From the NCBI GenBank assembly GCA_013396755.1, contig VWZF01002195.1:1738234-1802233 (forward strand): a stretch of DNA of 64,000 nucleotides, in the 5' to 3' direction. A program made the position numbers and the translations under genes. Shown here piece after piece: positions 52,046 to 64,000 of the stretch; the stretch's first letter is position 1, and every line of letters starts with the position of its first letter. The notes beneath the pieces were generated by a model that saw only the letters and a program-made list of their open reading frames with translations, ran no database searches and was not told where the DNA came from. Source of the stretch: Sclerurus mexicanus (taxonomy: Eukaryota; Chordata; Aves; Passeriformes; Furnariidae).

Positions 52046-55000
52046 GTGTCTCACTTCAGCAGCTTGCAAAGTGGTCTTGATTTGTATTGACAACATTCAG
52101 TTTGATTTGCTAAATTCTCCTCAACATCTCTGAACAAAAGAGCTAAATCTTAAACTCACAGCCTTGAGTAATAGTTGTCTTTTATAGGAAAGTTTGGTCA
52201 CCTAGTCCCATTGACTTTCAAAGAAAATATGAAGATCTGCTGATCTTGATCTAGATGTCCAAATGTAGGTTTAGGTAAATACCAGAAAGATTCTCACCCT
52301 CTGCCAAAATAGCTTCCTCCTTACACCAGTTAAATGAACCTGCTAAGGCAGAATTCAAATACCTGAAGAGAAGTGACAAGTGCAACCAAAGACTCTCTAT
52401 GAGGTGGTTGATGTAACTCAGGATATTTCAATGGGTCATGAACAACTTTATGAACAAGGTATTTAAAGCCAGGTGGGATGGTCCATACCAGTTAAACTGG
52501 CACTGAACTATCCTTGTAGTATTTCTAAAGTTTCTGAAGGAACAACAGTCATTTCTTAGCCTTATTGACTTGGAAAAGACTTGTTTAGACTAATTGGTGA
52601 TAGGACCACAATAGGGTTTAAATGCTCAGCATTCTCCCTTTTGGCAACTGCAATGTCCAGAGGCAAACATGGTGACACTGAATAGGCAGTTGTGGCTGAT
52701 TTTCTTCTTTCTAGTAGTAACTTCTAACTGGCCTCCCTCAAAATTTTATTTAAAAACTAATCTAAGTTTTATAGATATTTAGCCTGTAATATAATCTCTG
52801 TGGATACACATAAAACCAAAAGTCATTGGTCTGAATTGCTCAATTCGGAACACTACTACCATTCAGTCAATACTGAGGCTTTTTAGACAAAACACTGCTT
52901 ATTCTTGTGGGTTCTGAACGTTAGTAAAGCTGTGTCAGAATGAACAGCTCATTGGTTTGGTGAATTCTAAAGGCTTAGAGTTTCTCCTTTTGTTTAGTGA
53001 AGTCTTGCTTATTATTGAAATAGCTGAATGTTTTTTATCCATGTAGCTTTACATCCCATTTTTTTGTGAAAAAGTTAGTGAACAGGCTTTTAACATATGA
53101 CTTACTTTTAACACATGGTCTCTCCTGTACAGATTATGTCATTACTTTATTCCTTATTAGTGCTATACTTGAGCAAATTCATTGTTCCTGAACTTTTGGT
53201 ACATACCAGCACAAATTTTCAGAAGTACCAAGATGAAGAACATTGGCAGCTGTTTTTCACCTGACTTCTAAAGACAGACTTCTATAATTGGTTCAGCTTT
53301 TTTTGTTTGTTTGTTTTCTGAGAGTGAAGTGCGCTCATGGGGACACAATACCAGATGATTAGACAATTCAATGATTGCCACTGCAAGTCAAGATGATGTA
53401 CAGTAAATTTAAACATATTATATACCCATCAGAACAAAAAATACCCAGTTACATTTGTAAGTATTTAATACCTTGAGGAATCACTCCAAATAATCAAGTG
53501 CCACAATAGTTTTTGCCTGCCAGATTTTTAATATAGCCTTTCCTTAATTCTACTTCAGAGGACCAAATAGAGCCAAACAGAGTAGTTTTGTATCTAGAGA
53601 CTCTTTATAATATTAAGTCCATCTTCATCTCCAGTAGGCTACATGAAGTCATATGAAGTTCTTCCTCATCCCTGCTGTTTGAAATAACAGTTCCATTTAA
53701 ACTCCCACTTAAACATGGTATCTAACAGAGATTTTCTCCTGACTGCAAGAATTTAGGAGTTTTCCACCTGTGCCCCCATCCTTCTCATCCGCTTCAAACT
53801 TAAATGGTTTCTGTTGGAAAATGGGCTGGAAAATAAGCGTGTAGATTACTAAACCCCAATTTTTTGTTGTTTCCATTGCTCTCAGTCTCTTAGGGCATGT
53901 TTACACAATGAAATGATACTAAAGATTACAAGACATTACTGAAAAAACTAGCAATCTTTCTGGGCCTGTGCTCCAGGTTTTGGGATCTCAGTGTGACATC
54001 ACAACTGAGGTAATTAGTGTTGCCCTTCCTCCAGGCTGCCTGGTGTGACTTTGTGACTTCTAGTCTGGATGAGCTACCCATGACATCAGCTTAGGTTTGC
54101 GCTTTGACAGTTTATGCTTTGCACTACCTGTGGTAGACCTTGATGTACAAACCACACTGATTTCTGAGAGATTTCTCCACTGTTTTATTCCCCAGGTGAC
54201 AGCAAAGGATCTCCAGAAATTATCCCAAGTGGATGCCCAAGTGGAGGCTTTCATATTGCTCACACATGCCTCATTATTAACAACTTGACCAAAAATGCTG
54301 GTAGGTACCCACACACTCAGTTTTCCAGGCAATGAATACAACCCTTCTCTTTGATAGGCAGAAGGGAAAAGGAATTAGACTCAAGAAGGTGAGTGAAATG
54401 TTTGGGTTTGGGAATAAAACAACAGTTCCAATTTGAGCTCAGTAAAACTGGTGCAGAAGAATCTCAATTTTCATTTAGGATTTAAAAATATTGTTTAAAA
54501 ATATATTTATATATACATAGATACATACATAACTAAATATTTATATGTTTATAAATTTGTATTTATACATAGGAAGCAGAGAGATTATTTCTCATTTTTC
54601 TCCTGTTCTGATTTATTTTTAGGCTTGTTCTGGTTCATTTGGTCAGTGAATTTATCCTAAAATTGTGTCTCAAATTCTTTCTCCTTAATAACCTTCCTAA
54701 TGACTGAATACTTCCAAGTTGTTTACATTCTTCCCTAGATAGGCCTGATGTTTCATTCTCTCTCACAGTGCTTAAAAACATTGTCTTAGCCAATTTTTCT
54801 TCTCTTTCTCTTCCCTGCTCCTCCCCCTCCTTTCTTTACTGTTAATTTTAATCTGTACTTTGAGCCCAGGAAAGATTTTCCCAGAGTAGCAGCAAAAATA
54901 GTATTATGAATATTCATAGATTGCTATGATCTTGTAGTTTTAAAATAGAACCTACTATTGTCATAGCAATGCATATTCTTTCTATTATAAAATATTCAGT

Positions 55001-56404
55001 CTTGCCTATAGTTGATCTTCAATATCTGGGGCACTGGGCCTTTTCTATTTTTTTGGCAACACTTTTTCAAGTCTAATTTATTAATTACTACACACCATAG
55101 CAAGACTTTGCAATTTAGCACTTTAATAGCCTTTTTCCTCTTTGAGCTAGATGATATTCCAGGGGAAAAAAAAATAAAAAGAGAAAAGAGAAGATTTAGT
55201 CTGCTTATGGATCAAAGATGGAATGGTCTTTCACTGCGTAATCCACATGGGGTTCTTTGCCCAACAATTTCTATTGCTGTTACTAACCAGAGCCAATTTT
55301 TTTCCAAGCCTTCCTGTCTTTTGAAACTTTCATTTCTAAAATCTAATCTGGAGACAATGCTCCATTTTGTTCCACAAATTTAGTTTTTTATTGCCAAAAA
55401 AAACCCCAACCCACAAACAAACAAAAAAAACCTTTCATGTTTGAAGTAACATATTAAGCTATAGAGGCCACAGGTTGCCGCTTAAATAGCCCCGAAAGCC
55501 AATTCCTCCCTTTTCTTCCTTCATCCTCACCCCTCAACTGTTACAAGTAATGCAGTATTAGCACTGGGACACCCTTTGTTAATAAAAATTAAACCTATCG
55601 CCCAAAGAGCTAACAGGAAGACAAGCAGTAAATGAACAAACATATTCAGGTAAGAAAAAGGATTCTCTTTATCATACCGAAACATTAGTTCAGTTACCTA
55701 ATCACATGCCACATATTATTTGTGATTTCTTCTTTCTCTTCTTTAGAAGCAGAACTCTTGGCAATATTACACTTACCATAATGGACAACAAAATGCAGTT
55801 GAAGGAGAAACTCTGTGTTATAACACTTTGTTAGATGCAACATTTATTTAGATTAATGCTTTCTCTGGAAAGTTTGGAATTATACAACTTTGCCAAATAT
55901 GTCCTTACCCATATCTGTGACCAGTTTTGCTTTTGGGGCTTTGATTTGTCTATAAGTCATGCAGACTATAGAAACTCATAGTTCAGATATGGCAAGTAAA
56001 GACAATTTAATCTCTTAATTTAGCAGATAGAAATATTTTTTTCAATTTAAGTTGGACTAGGGGGAGAAGGACTCTTGTAGAAAGCAACGAGACCATGTAG
56101 AAAGGGTTATTGACGTTATTGGGATGAGCAAGAGAAAAGGAAGCATAAACACAGATATCTGTGGTACTAACAATTAAACAATGTGTAGAGTGCTTTGCTA
56201 TAAAATCAAATAATGTAGTTATACAAAGATTAAACTTGTTCTATTTCATTGTGGTCCCACTAATCAATACAGGCACTACCTGATTCTTCTAGGAAAACTA
56301 GAGACAAATACCAATGAAAGTTATAATATTGCTGAACTAATAAATACTAATTTGCACTGAAAATAATTTATGGCTACAGTTAGCAGATTTACTTACTGGT
56401 ATAT
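52046..56404. other. AT-rich DNA, no gene recognised
   Basis: Contains an AT-rich low-complexity stretch (about 54484-54570), a pyrimidine-rich stretch (about 54797-54838) and a C/A-rich tract (about 55389-55433). The interval 54060-54341 is open on both strands, with slightly higher GC and no recognised product. The open frame at 55012-55383 (123 codons, Phe/Ser-rich) also looks non-coding. Confidence 0.5.
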
Positions 56405-56850
56405 TCAGTCCCTAATTTCCACTTTGGACATTGGGCCATTGACTGTAACTCTTTGGATGTAGTTGTCCAGACACGTTGTTATACAACTAACAGTCCACCT
56501 TTCAGCCAATATCTCCCTAATTTAGGTGTAAGAAAGTTGTGGGGGATCATATGAAAGACCATGCAGAAGTCCAGGTAGATGACTTATGTATCTCTTTCCT
56601 TCTCCATTGATGCAGTTACTCCACTGTAGAAGGCCACTAGATTAATCAAGCATGATTTGCCTTTTATGATAATACGTTGCGGTCTGGAACTATTGCCCTG
56701 ACTTCCATATGTTTCAACAAACCTTTCAGGAGGATCTGTTCTACAGTCTTACTAGGTACAGAAGTGAAACTGACTGGTCAGTAGTTCCCAGGATCCACCC
56801 TATTGTCCTTTTCTAAAATGGGCATGATGTTTCGATGACTCAGGGCTGCT
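56405..56850 (-). mobile_element. CR1 LINE RT fragment, antisense (piece 1)
   Basis: The plus strand reads as complement of CR1 ORF2 in proper order: 'TCCACTTTGGACATTGGGCCATTGACTGTAACTCTTTGG', 'CAGAAGTCCAGGTAGATGAC', 'GTAGAAGGCCACTAGATTAATCAAGCATGATTTGCC', 'CAGGAGGATCTGTTCTAC', 'ACTGACTGGTCAGTAGTTCCCAGG' and 'AAAATGGGCATGATG'. This is the N-terminal half of the RT domain. It has frameshifts and is non-functional. Confidence 0.85.
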
Positions 56851-57262
56851 TTCAATCCGTACTCTGGCCAGCATGTATTTGTGCTTGGGATTGCCCTGAC
56901 CTAGGTGCAGGATCTTTCACTTGGCCTCGTTGAACATCATGAGGTTCACACACACACACCTCTCCAGCCTGTCCAGGTCCCTCTGGATGTCATTCCTTCC
57001 CTCCAGTGTGTCAACCTTGACACACAGCTTGGTGTTATCAAAAAACTCGATCTCATTGTCCATGTCACTGGCAAAGATGTTAAACTGCACTGGTCCCATT
57101 ACCAGTCCCTGAGGAACACCACTGGTCTCTCCTTCCCCTTATTGAAGTCATTGAGGTTGTCAGCAACCACCTCCTCATTTTTCACATGTATAACTTCCAG
57201 AAGGATCTGCTTCATTATTTTGCTAGGCACAGAGATGATACTGACTGGCCTGTTTCAGCCCT
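56851..57262 (-). mobile_element. CR1 LINE RT fragment, antisense (piece 2), internally deleted
   Basis: The reading restarts further 3' in the element: 'GACCTAGGTGCAGGATC', 'TTGAACATCATGAGGTT', 'CTCCAGCCTGTCCAGGTCCCTCTGGATG', 'CCATGTCACTGGCAAAGATG' and 'CCTGAGGAACACCACTGGTC'. It then skips the segment seen in piece 1 and ends with 'AGAAGGATCTGCTTC', 'GGCACAGAGATG' and 'ACTGACTGGCCTG'. That last part overlaps the same CR1 region as piece 1, so the two pieces are separate copies or a rearranged tandem. The minus strand encodes GPVQFNIFASDMDNE here. The 167-codon plus-strand frame (56905-57408) is antisense to this and not a gene. Confidence 0.85.
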
Positions 57263-58466
57263 CAAATGTGTGTAACCCCACAGGCGCAATTGCTGAAGAA
57301 ATATTTGAGGCATTTAAAATTCCACCTAACCAAGTGGGAAGGAATAGTTTTTCCTCTCTCTGCTATTCCTATGGGAAATGTAAAAATAAAGTTTATAAGT
57401 GCTTCTAATTTACTTGCAAAAGCTCCGTTTAAACACTTTTACCAGTAACCTTGGTGTTTTCACACACAAATGTGTGAGAAGACAACATATACTTGTAAAA
57501 CCAAATGAAGAGTAGTCACTGTTGGTGATGGGGTAAATCATAAGAGGCTGAGATTTTTTTTTTCCCTGGAAGACTGCCTGACCACAATCCAGGGAATATC
57601 ACAGTGGGTGCAATAGACTGTACTGTTGTCCTATATATTCATTTCTACCTACTCACAGAAAAGGCTTTCATGTAAATGGATGTTAAGAAACAGAAAACTA
57701 GACAAATTTGAGTGACATGATCTTAGCAGGTATAAACTGTCTTTCCTGGCTTGTAAATCAACCCCCAAAATGCTACTATAGAGGTTATGCCTCTAAAGAG
57801 CACTTAGGTGAAAAGGATCCCTTTAAACTATAACTTAAGTTGATGCTGAAATAAATTTCTTGAAGCTGTAATCACAGCTGGAAGCTTTCTGAAATAGAAT
57901 TGCATAAAGCTGTGGCTTAGCTCCAGGTTTCCATTTTTTTCTTGTTTTTTTTGAGCTTTTGGCTTTTTTTTTTCATTTGTGGAGACAATTATTCAATATA
58001 GTAATTTTCAGTTCTCATGTTTGTGTACATCTTGACATCCCTTAGGCATAAAGAAAATCTCTGCAATGTATTGAAGCACAGTAACCTTGAATTTCTATCA
58101 GAAAGAACAGTTATCAATAGTTTAGGTTACAGTCTTTGCTTTGCTAAAATGGAATTTTAATTAGGTAGGGATAAAAACATTTAATTTGCTATGTGAAAGT
58201 CTTGCACATAAAACACCCTTTTTTTAGCTGTAATATTCACTTTTTACAAGCTGTTCAGTAGCTCATCTTATGACTCCAAAACATCAGTTTCACATATAGA
58301 GAATACCAAAACCCTTACTTGCTTCAGGTGGATTTTTCTGTTATCACTGCTCCCAGAGTGGCCTGTTAACCTGGATAAACATGCTATCTTTTTTCCAGAG
58401 CATAATAGAGTTGTTAAAAGCAATACATAAAAATTGTTCCCTATAAATCATCCATTTTTGCAAGGC

Positions 58467-58503
58467 CCGGGAAGAAGAAAAGACGCCAAGAGCATTTGCA
58501 GGT
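58467..58503 (+). other. Candidate microexon or conserved island (speculative)
   Basis: A short GC-richer stretch follows TTTTTGCAAG (acceptor-like) and ends at CAG|GTAATT (donor-like). It carries two CpG sites in an AT-rich setting. One frame reads PGKKKRRQEHLQ. At 37 nt it would not keep phase if skipped. The upstream pyrimidine tract is poor and I know of no matching protein, so this is only a pointer. Confidence 0.15.
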
Positions 58504-59085
58504 AATTAAAAAGGTTTGTGATTTTTTTTTCCTAAGTAAAATGTACTGCATTTTGTGCTTGGTAACTATGTGTCTGCAATGGCAATCCACTGCCTACACT
58601 ATATGTAACACTATTTGCAATAGTTTTGTCATTCCATATTCTTCTACATCCAGTTTTTCAGGATTGTGAGAAAATGTTTAACATATATTCTAATTAAATA
58701 AAGTCCATCCCTTTTTATGAAAATGCCAAATTTATTAATTCTGTGTGCACACATTTCTTTCAATCTTCTCTTTCTTTCACTATCTGATCTAAGAGCTGAT
58801 ATTCACTGAAACAAATTCACCTTGGAATAAGTTTAAATATTTCATAAGCTTGATTTAATTGCTGTCATTTCCAATAGCTTCTCTGCTCAGGGGACGCTCT
58901 TTTTATAGGAACCCTATTGGATTTTTTACTGTCAATAAAATTTTTTTTAGACATCATTAAGTTAGATTTTAAGGGTGAATGAACCTCTAGAGTTTTTCTC
59001 CTGATGGCTGTTAATTTCAAATCTACAATATTTGTTCCTTTTCCAGACCTTCAATTCAGTTCAGGCTTAATAAAACAAACAATGG

Positions 59086-59107
59086 TAAAGGTGTATGTAC
59101 ACCTTTA
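59086..59107. repeat. Perfect 10-bp inverted repeat
   Basis: TAAAGGTGTA, centre TG, then TACACCTTTA. It is a short palindrome, possibly a chance protein-binding site. No gene is adjacent. Confidence 0.85.
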
Positions 59108-62100
59108 AATGTTGGTGTTTTTTTTTTTTGTATGTCAATCATCATTTTGTACTCTGCTATGGATAATTTTATTTTTCAATCATTTTCTATGTGTAGAACT
59201 AAGAAAAAAATAACTGAATAGATTACATGACCTAATATTAAAAACTATACAGTAGTATAATTTTGATTACTTCCTTCTGTCTATTATTTTGTTTAATCAT
59301 ATTATAAACTCTTTACGAAAATGAAGTTTAAAAATGCATTTACTTGTTGCATATCGTTCTTGTGACATACAATCTTGCAAGATTTTTTCAGTCGGAAAAT
59401 AGAAAAGGCTACTTAAACTTGCAACTTTGGAAATTATTAAATGAATATTACTTCTAATCTTTCTGAGTTTTCCTTGCATATGTGTATCTGTGTTTATGTG
59501 TTCAGATAATACATTTAGCTGTAAATATATTTAGCCATAAATTCAGCCAGCCAAATTAAATGATGGTGTCCTTGTTCACATCTGCAACACTATGGAGAAC
59601 ATACACAATTGGCCAAACAATGAACAAATGAACTATCACTTTAAAATGAGCACTAAATCTACTGTAGTTCAGAAACAAGTAGAACAGTCAGAGGGAAAGG
59701 GAAAGGCAAGGAGCACATTTAAATAAAGATTTCAGTTGTTATTCCTCTGAAAAATTTTTCTTGCTATTTTGTGACTAAACAGGCAGAAGATTTGTGGTCT
59801 GATTTGAAGTCTCAGAACAAAATATGTTACTTTTTGTAAAGTCAGGTAGGTGTTATCTTCTGAAAAGTTGCATTTTCTGATGATTCCCAATAATTTTAAG
59901 TTATTTCAGAGACCTTTTAAGTACAATACAAAACACAAATTAGAAAAAATAATTCTAATTTTCCCCCATTATTTGACAAGTGCAACAAATTCTTCACCGA
60001 TATAGCATCAATATGTCTTTATACCCCTATAATTGGTCTGACATTGTGCATGTGGAGACTAATCTGCAAGTTGGTTTTACATTAAAAAAAACATTAAAAA
60101 AAACAGCCGTTCATTCACTTCTTCAGATTTGATTTTAGGCCATTCAAACAGAAGTGGATACCTGAGAACATCCGAATTGCATTAGTCACAATATTCTCTA
60201 CATTGATCAAGCATCTCATTCTGGTATGAATCTTATATATAATCCATTTTAAATATTGTAGAGATGGGTACAAACAACATAATGTGTCCCATAAAAAAAC
60301 AAAACATTCTAGCGCACATCAGTAGATGTGTCCATCTTGAAAATCAAAATATTTTGTCCTGATAGATAGCATAAGAACCACATAATCTGAATGGCTGAAG
60401 CTCCCTGCAGTTGTATACATTTGATTGATTCTGACTCCTTCTTGTAAACTCAGATCAAGTGTCTTTTGTGTTAGCAAGGATGCCAAAAATAATGGGCCAA
60501 AACCTTTAAGTGGGACAAATTGGTTGACAAGTTGTACCTGTTAAGGTCTTGTGGAGTCTGTTTGAAGACTGCCACTCTGTTTACTATAGCAAGTTGTATG
60601 GCCCAACAAAGGTGGGTTAGTAGAGACAAACAGTTCTCATCAAGAATCAGATGACTACACTATGTGCCTTTCATAACAGTTAAATTTGGAGTGGGTTTAA
60701 TCTGCTGAATTGGACTGAGCACCCTTTAGCAGTTGAAATGCAATAAGTGCTCTCCTGGAGTGAACCTTCTGTCTCATAAACCAACATTGCAGGATTGGGG
60801 TGGGACAAATACAACATGGAGAAGTACTTATATCCTGGATCCATCTTGGAGGGTATTCAATAGATTTTTGCAATTGGAAAGGAGCTTTGAAGATGTCACT
60901 CAAGAATCTGGATTGTGAGATCTTGGTAACTTCATCTATTCGGGTGTCCTTGAAGGGACTACATTTTAATCTGGGGGGTGTGCCAGTTGAAAAGTAGTAG
61001 AGGAGACCTGAAAATGTATTTCAAGATATGAATAGCATTTCTTTAATAACTCTTAGCCTTTGTTTTCTGTTATGGTGGTATATTATTACTAGGGCCGTAC
61101 TGTCAGTGACACTTTTTGATTTTTGCGCTGTTTCCATATATTTCTTTCTGAGGTCATTCAAAGATACAGTCTGGAAAACAGTTTGGTGGTGCAGTTTTCT
61201 TTTAGTCAGATGAACTGGGTATATCAAGCAAATCTTTAATGGTCTGGCTGTATATCACAGCCTTTTTTATGTTGTTTTTGTTGTTTTTTTTCCCCCAGGT
61301 GTTTACTGGCTTTTCTGATCTGTGAGATATGTAGCGGTTTGTAATAGCAGCTTGTAGTTTATCATTTCATGCTGCCTCTGGTGTCTGAATTAATAGCAAG
61401 GAAGCCGTGGGTAGGGTTGATGCAGGAGCATGTCAGAACTGGATGATGGAGAGATGGTAGATATAGAACTCGTGATAAAAATTGGTAAGTCAAGGTTAAC
61501 AGAGATGTTAGAGTTCTCATCTAAGTATGTTAGCTGCACTAAAATATGCTTATTTAGATTCAGTTCCTTTAAAAAATTAATACAATTGTAGGCATATTAT
61601 GAACTACTTATGTGCACTATCATGACAGTAGTGGTTGTTCACTCTGGAAATTTTTGTTTATTTAAGGTAATTTTTTCTGTGCCTAAGAACTTAGTGGATG
61701 TTGGATAGTGTCTCACTGTTTAAACTGGAATTCCAAGTGCTGGTTCTTACTTGTTGCTGTGTTGCACATAGGATGGACCAAATTAGTAATCACACTAGTG
61801 CTTCTGCTACTCAAATGAATAGGACATCCCACCACTCCTGTAATAAAATTGTACTTTGACCTTTTGTAAATTTCCTGATCTCCATTTGATACAATTCTGG
61901 CATGAGAAGCTTTCAAGGTATCAGGAACTGTGAATCTAATGTGAAAATTGTTTGTTACTCTTTAAGAACATAAATAATTTCACCAAAGCAGGAGTCATAA
62001 TTGTCTTCCCAAAGTCAGATCTTCAACAGTCAGATCTGAGACTTTCCAATAAAAAGGCTTAAAACATCATTAACAGCAACAGGACTTTGCTGAATAATCT

Positions 62101-63589
62101 CACTGAAAAGAACAGAGCAGTTTGGAGAACATTGGTAAATTCTTCTAAGAGCCTATACTGCTCCCATTAAAGTGAATACCAATGTCTCAGGGTGTAGAAA
62201 TCTCACTGTTGTAGCCATATTTATGACAACTATGTTTAAGGCCCATTCATTTCTCTCCTTAAATTAGTGAGTTCTGTATCTGCTGTTTCTGTGGCCTGTA
62301 CTCTTCACACATCTAAAGAACAAATGTAATAAAATAGGGTAACCCTGATATGATTTTGTGAAAATATTAGGGAAACAATAAGCACTGTGTTTATTTATAT
62401 AAATCTTGGTGAGAGAACAAAAGAGAGTAATATATTTTCAGAAAGTCAACAGAATGTAAATGGCAAAGCAGTTACATGTATATATAATCATTAATCAGAG
62501 TAAGAAAGGATGTCAAAAATACTATTAGTACTAATAGTTTTCTAACTGGTCATCAATGGAAAACTCTTTCACCTCCGGGTTGAAAGGGTCAAAGTAAATC
62601 TATATCCCAGGCTGCAATAAACTTGCCATTTTACATCAACTAGTATCTGCCCTGCATTAGGGACTGTTATACCACTGAAGGATTTGTCCTTTGAATAAAA
62701 CATTAAATCAAAGTCTTTTCTGCTCTGTAGGCATTATGGATAACATGACATGACTAATAGGAGTGTAATAATGATTAGAAATCTCCAAAGACTACTGGCT
62801 TGATGTTTATCAAATGTACCGACTGGATAATGAAAGTAGTTTATAAAGACTTTGACATCAAAAGTTTAATACACAAAAAGGAGGTGGAACTTCTTAGGGA
62901 CAAATATCCCATTCTATTTCAAACATAGACCCAATCTCTAGCAAAGACATAGGCTAAACCAGGAAATTTCTAAAGTGACAAAGTGACTTTCTGCATTCAC
63001 TGTGTTCTGTTGACTTCCAAAATAATAGTTTTTGTGAGTATTTGAATATTTCTACCCAGCAGAAGGAGGTAGAAAAAATGTTGAAAACAGACAGATTTTA
63101 GAAAACCAAAATGAGATAAAATGAGTAATTTTTCATGCTAACCTAGCTCATAAACAGAAGATGAATGCTTTTCCTGTGTTCCTCTGTCATAAGTAATGCT
63201 CTACGTATTCATGTACATTCCAAAGCTATAGTCCATTAAGCATATTGCATTTTCCCAAAATTAAACTTTAAAGTTGCAAAAGAAGTTATATGTACTGGCT
63301 ATCATGATTCTGTGAAATGCTGTGGAAATTTCAGGAGGGCTGTATAAGGTTATAAAAATGGAGCTCACAAATAAAGTTGCCATTTACAAATTTTTAATGG
63401 GGAACTCATTTCAATCCTAAATCCTAATTTTTAGACATGTCAGAATTTGCAATATGGCTTGAAGTCTTCCAGTTTTGCCATAAGTCTTTATCAGATGTAA
63501 AAGAAAATTTTTACAGTGTAGAAAAAAAAAATAGTTTATAGCTGTTGTATTCACATATGAGTTTCTAGAAAAACATAAATGGGACATGA

Positions 63590-63697
63590 AGTTGGAAGGT
63601 CATGGGTTCGATCCCTGTACAGCCGTTCACTTAAGAGTTGGACTTGGTGATCATTGTGATTCCCTTCCAACTTGAAATATTTTGTGACCCTGTGGCT
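63590..63697 (+). mobile_element. tRNA-derived SINE with CR1-like tail, 5' truncated
   Basis: The left part 'AAGTTGGAAGGTCATGGGTTCGATCCC' at 63589-63615 matches the 3' half of a tRNA gene. It has a canonical B box, GGTTCGATCC (63605-63614). A T-arm pairs ATGGG with CCTGT (using wobbles) around loop TTCGATC. The best resemblance is tRNA-Ile (its 3' half has AAGGTCGCGGGTTCGATCCC). The A box and 5' half are not recognisable. The right part (63625-63697) is a CR1 3' tail: 'GACTTGGTGATCATTGTGATTCCCTTCCAACTTGAAAT' and 'TTTTGTGACCCTGTG'. A tRNA-Ile head with a CR1 tail is the architecture I recall for the passerine TguSINE1 family. It is not a tRNA gene. Confidence 0.7.
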
Positions 63698-64000
63698 TTT
63701 TTTTTTTTTGTGGCTCTGGATCTTCATGGACCATTGTATGACCCTCTGCAGCATGTCTATGTCTCTCCCGTACTGGGGAGCCCAGAACTGGCTCCAGTTA
63801 TGGCCACACCAGGGCTGAACAGAAGAGATGAATCACTTCTCTCTACTTGCTGGCAGAGCTTTTCCTAGTGCAGCCTGGGGTGCCATTGATTTTCTGTGCA
63901 GCAAGGGCCCATTGTTAGCTCATGTCCAAGCTGATATCCACCAGGAATCCCAGGCATTTTCTGCCAAACTTCTTCCCAACTGAGTGGCGGTAGCATGTGT
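63698..64000 (-). mobile_element. CR1 LINE 5'-side ORF2 fragment, antisense, runs off window
   Basis: After a T run (63696-63709), the plus strand reads as the complement of CR1. Recognised blocks are 'CATGGACCATTGTATGACCCTCTGCAGC', 'CATGTCTATGTCTCTC', 'GGGGAGCCCAGAACTGGC', 'GGCCACACCAGGGCTGAACAGAAG', 'CTACTTGCTGGCAGAGCTTTTCCTAGTGCAGCC', 'GCTCATGTCCAAGCTGATATCCACCAGGAATCCCAGG'. This is a standard CR1 ORF2 3' portion read backwards. It continues beyond 64000. Confidence 0.8.

Larger units (their letters stand above)
57263..63589. other. AT-rich DNA, no firm gene
   Basis: Includes the perfect small palindrome at 59086-59107 and a possible microexon at about 58467-58503, both listed separately. 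Other open frames are short and unrecognised. No repeat family was seen until the SINE at 63.6 kb. Confidence 0.5.

Noticed and set aside
56905..57408. Longest open frame (167 codons, plus strand)
   Set aside because: Most of it lies antisense to a CR1 reverse-transcriptase fragment and it resembles no protein. It is a by-product of LINE sequence read on the wrong strand.
63590..63624. tRNA gene
   Set aside because: Only the T-arm half and B box are present. The A box, D-arm and anticodon arm are absent and a CR1 tail follows directly, so it is a SINE remnant.

Overview
The window reads as draft-assembly nuclear DNA from a bird, most likely a passerine. The evidence is repeat content recognised by eye. 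There are about a dozen CR1 LINE fragments, many ending in the avian CR1 3' tail (ATTCTATGATT-like). There are two different avian endogenous-retrovirus LTR types. One tRNA-headed SINE has a CR1-like tail, an architecture I recall from passerines (TguSINE1 type). The background is AT-rich with many A/T runs. I can support no protein-coding gene. The longest open frame (167 codons, 56905-57408) runs antisense through CR1 sequence, and the other open frames are short and unrecognised. The window is therefore a gene desert or the inside of one very large intron; the sequence does not say which.

Layout. 1-11.1 kb: AT-rich single-copy-looking DNA with simple repeats. 11.1-12.3 kb: an old antisense CR1 copy followed by a sense CR1 fragment. 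12.3-25.1 kb: mostly single-copy DNA with a short hairpin, a G-rich tract, a weak CR1 piece and a 170-bp C/A-rich tract. 25.1-34.4 kb: two near-identical duplications meeting at single-N joins (27290 and 30826). They contain a partial ERV LTR and a CR1 tail. 34.4-38.5 kb: three CR1 pieces and a diverged ~165-bp tandem duplication. 38.5-49.0 kb: mostly single-copy, with a perfect AT palindrome and a CR1 pair at 42 kb. 49.0-49.7 kb: a CR1 fragment apparently split by an antisense ERV LTR. 49.7-56.4 kb: single-copy with one CR1 tail. 56.4-57.3 kb: two antisense CR1 pieces back to back. 57.3-63.6 kb: single-copy with a palindrome and a possible microexon. 63.6-64.0 kb: the SINE tail next to an antisense CR1 fragment.

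The most informative structure is at 25-34 kb. The contig between the two Ns (27291-30825) is 99.8% or more identical in its left part to 25116-26301 and in its right part to 32061-34411. The two halves join at a 2-bp microhomology that falls inside the LTR, while the other copy keeps the LTR 5' end. This is best explained as a deletion haplotype (or a chimeric contig) laid end to end with the undeleted haplotype, not as a real duplication. I found no operon, CRISPR array, functional RNA gene or novel coding system.
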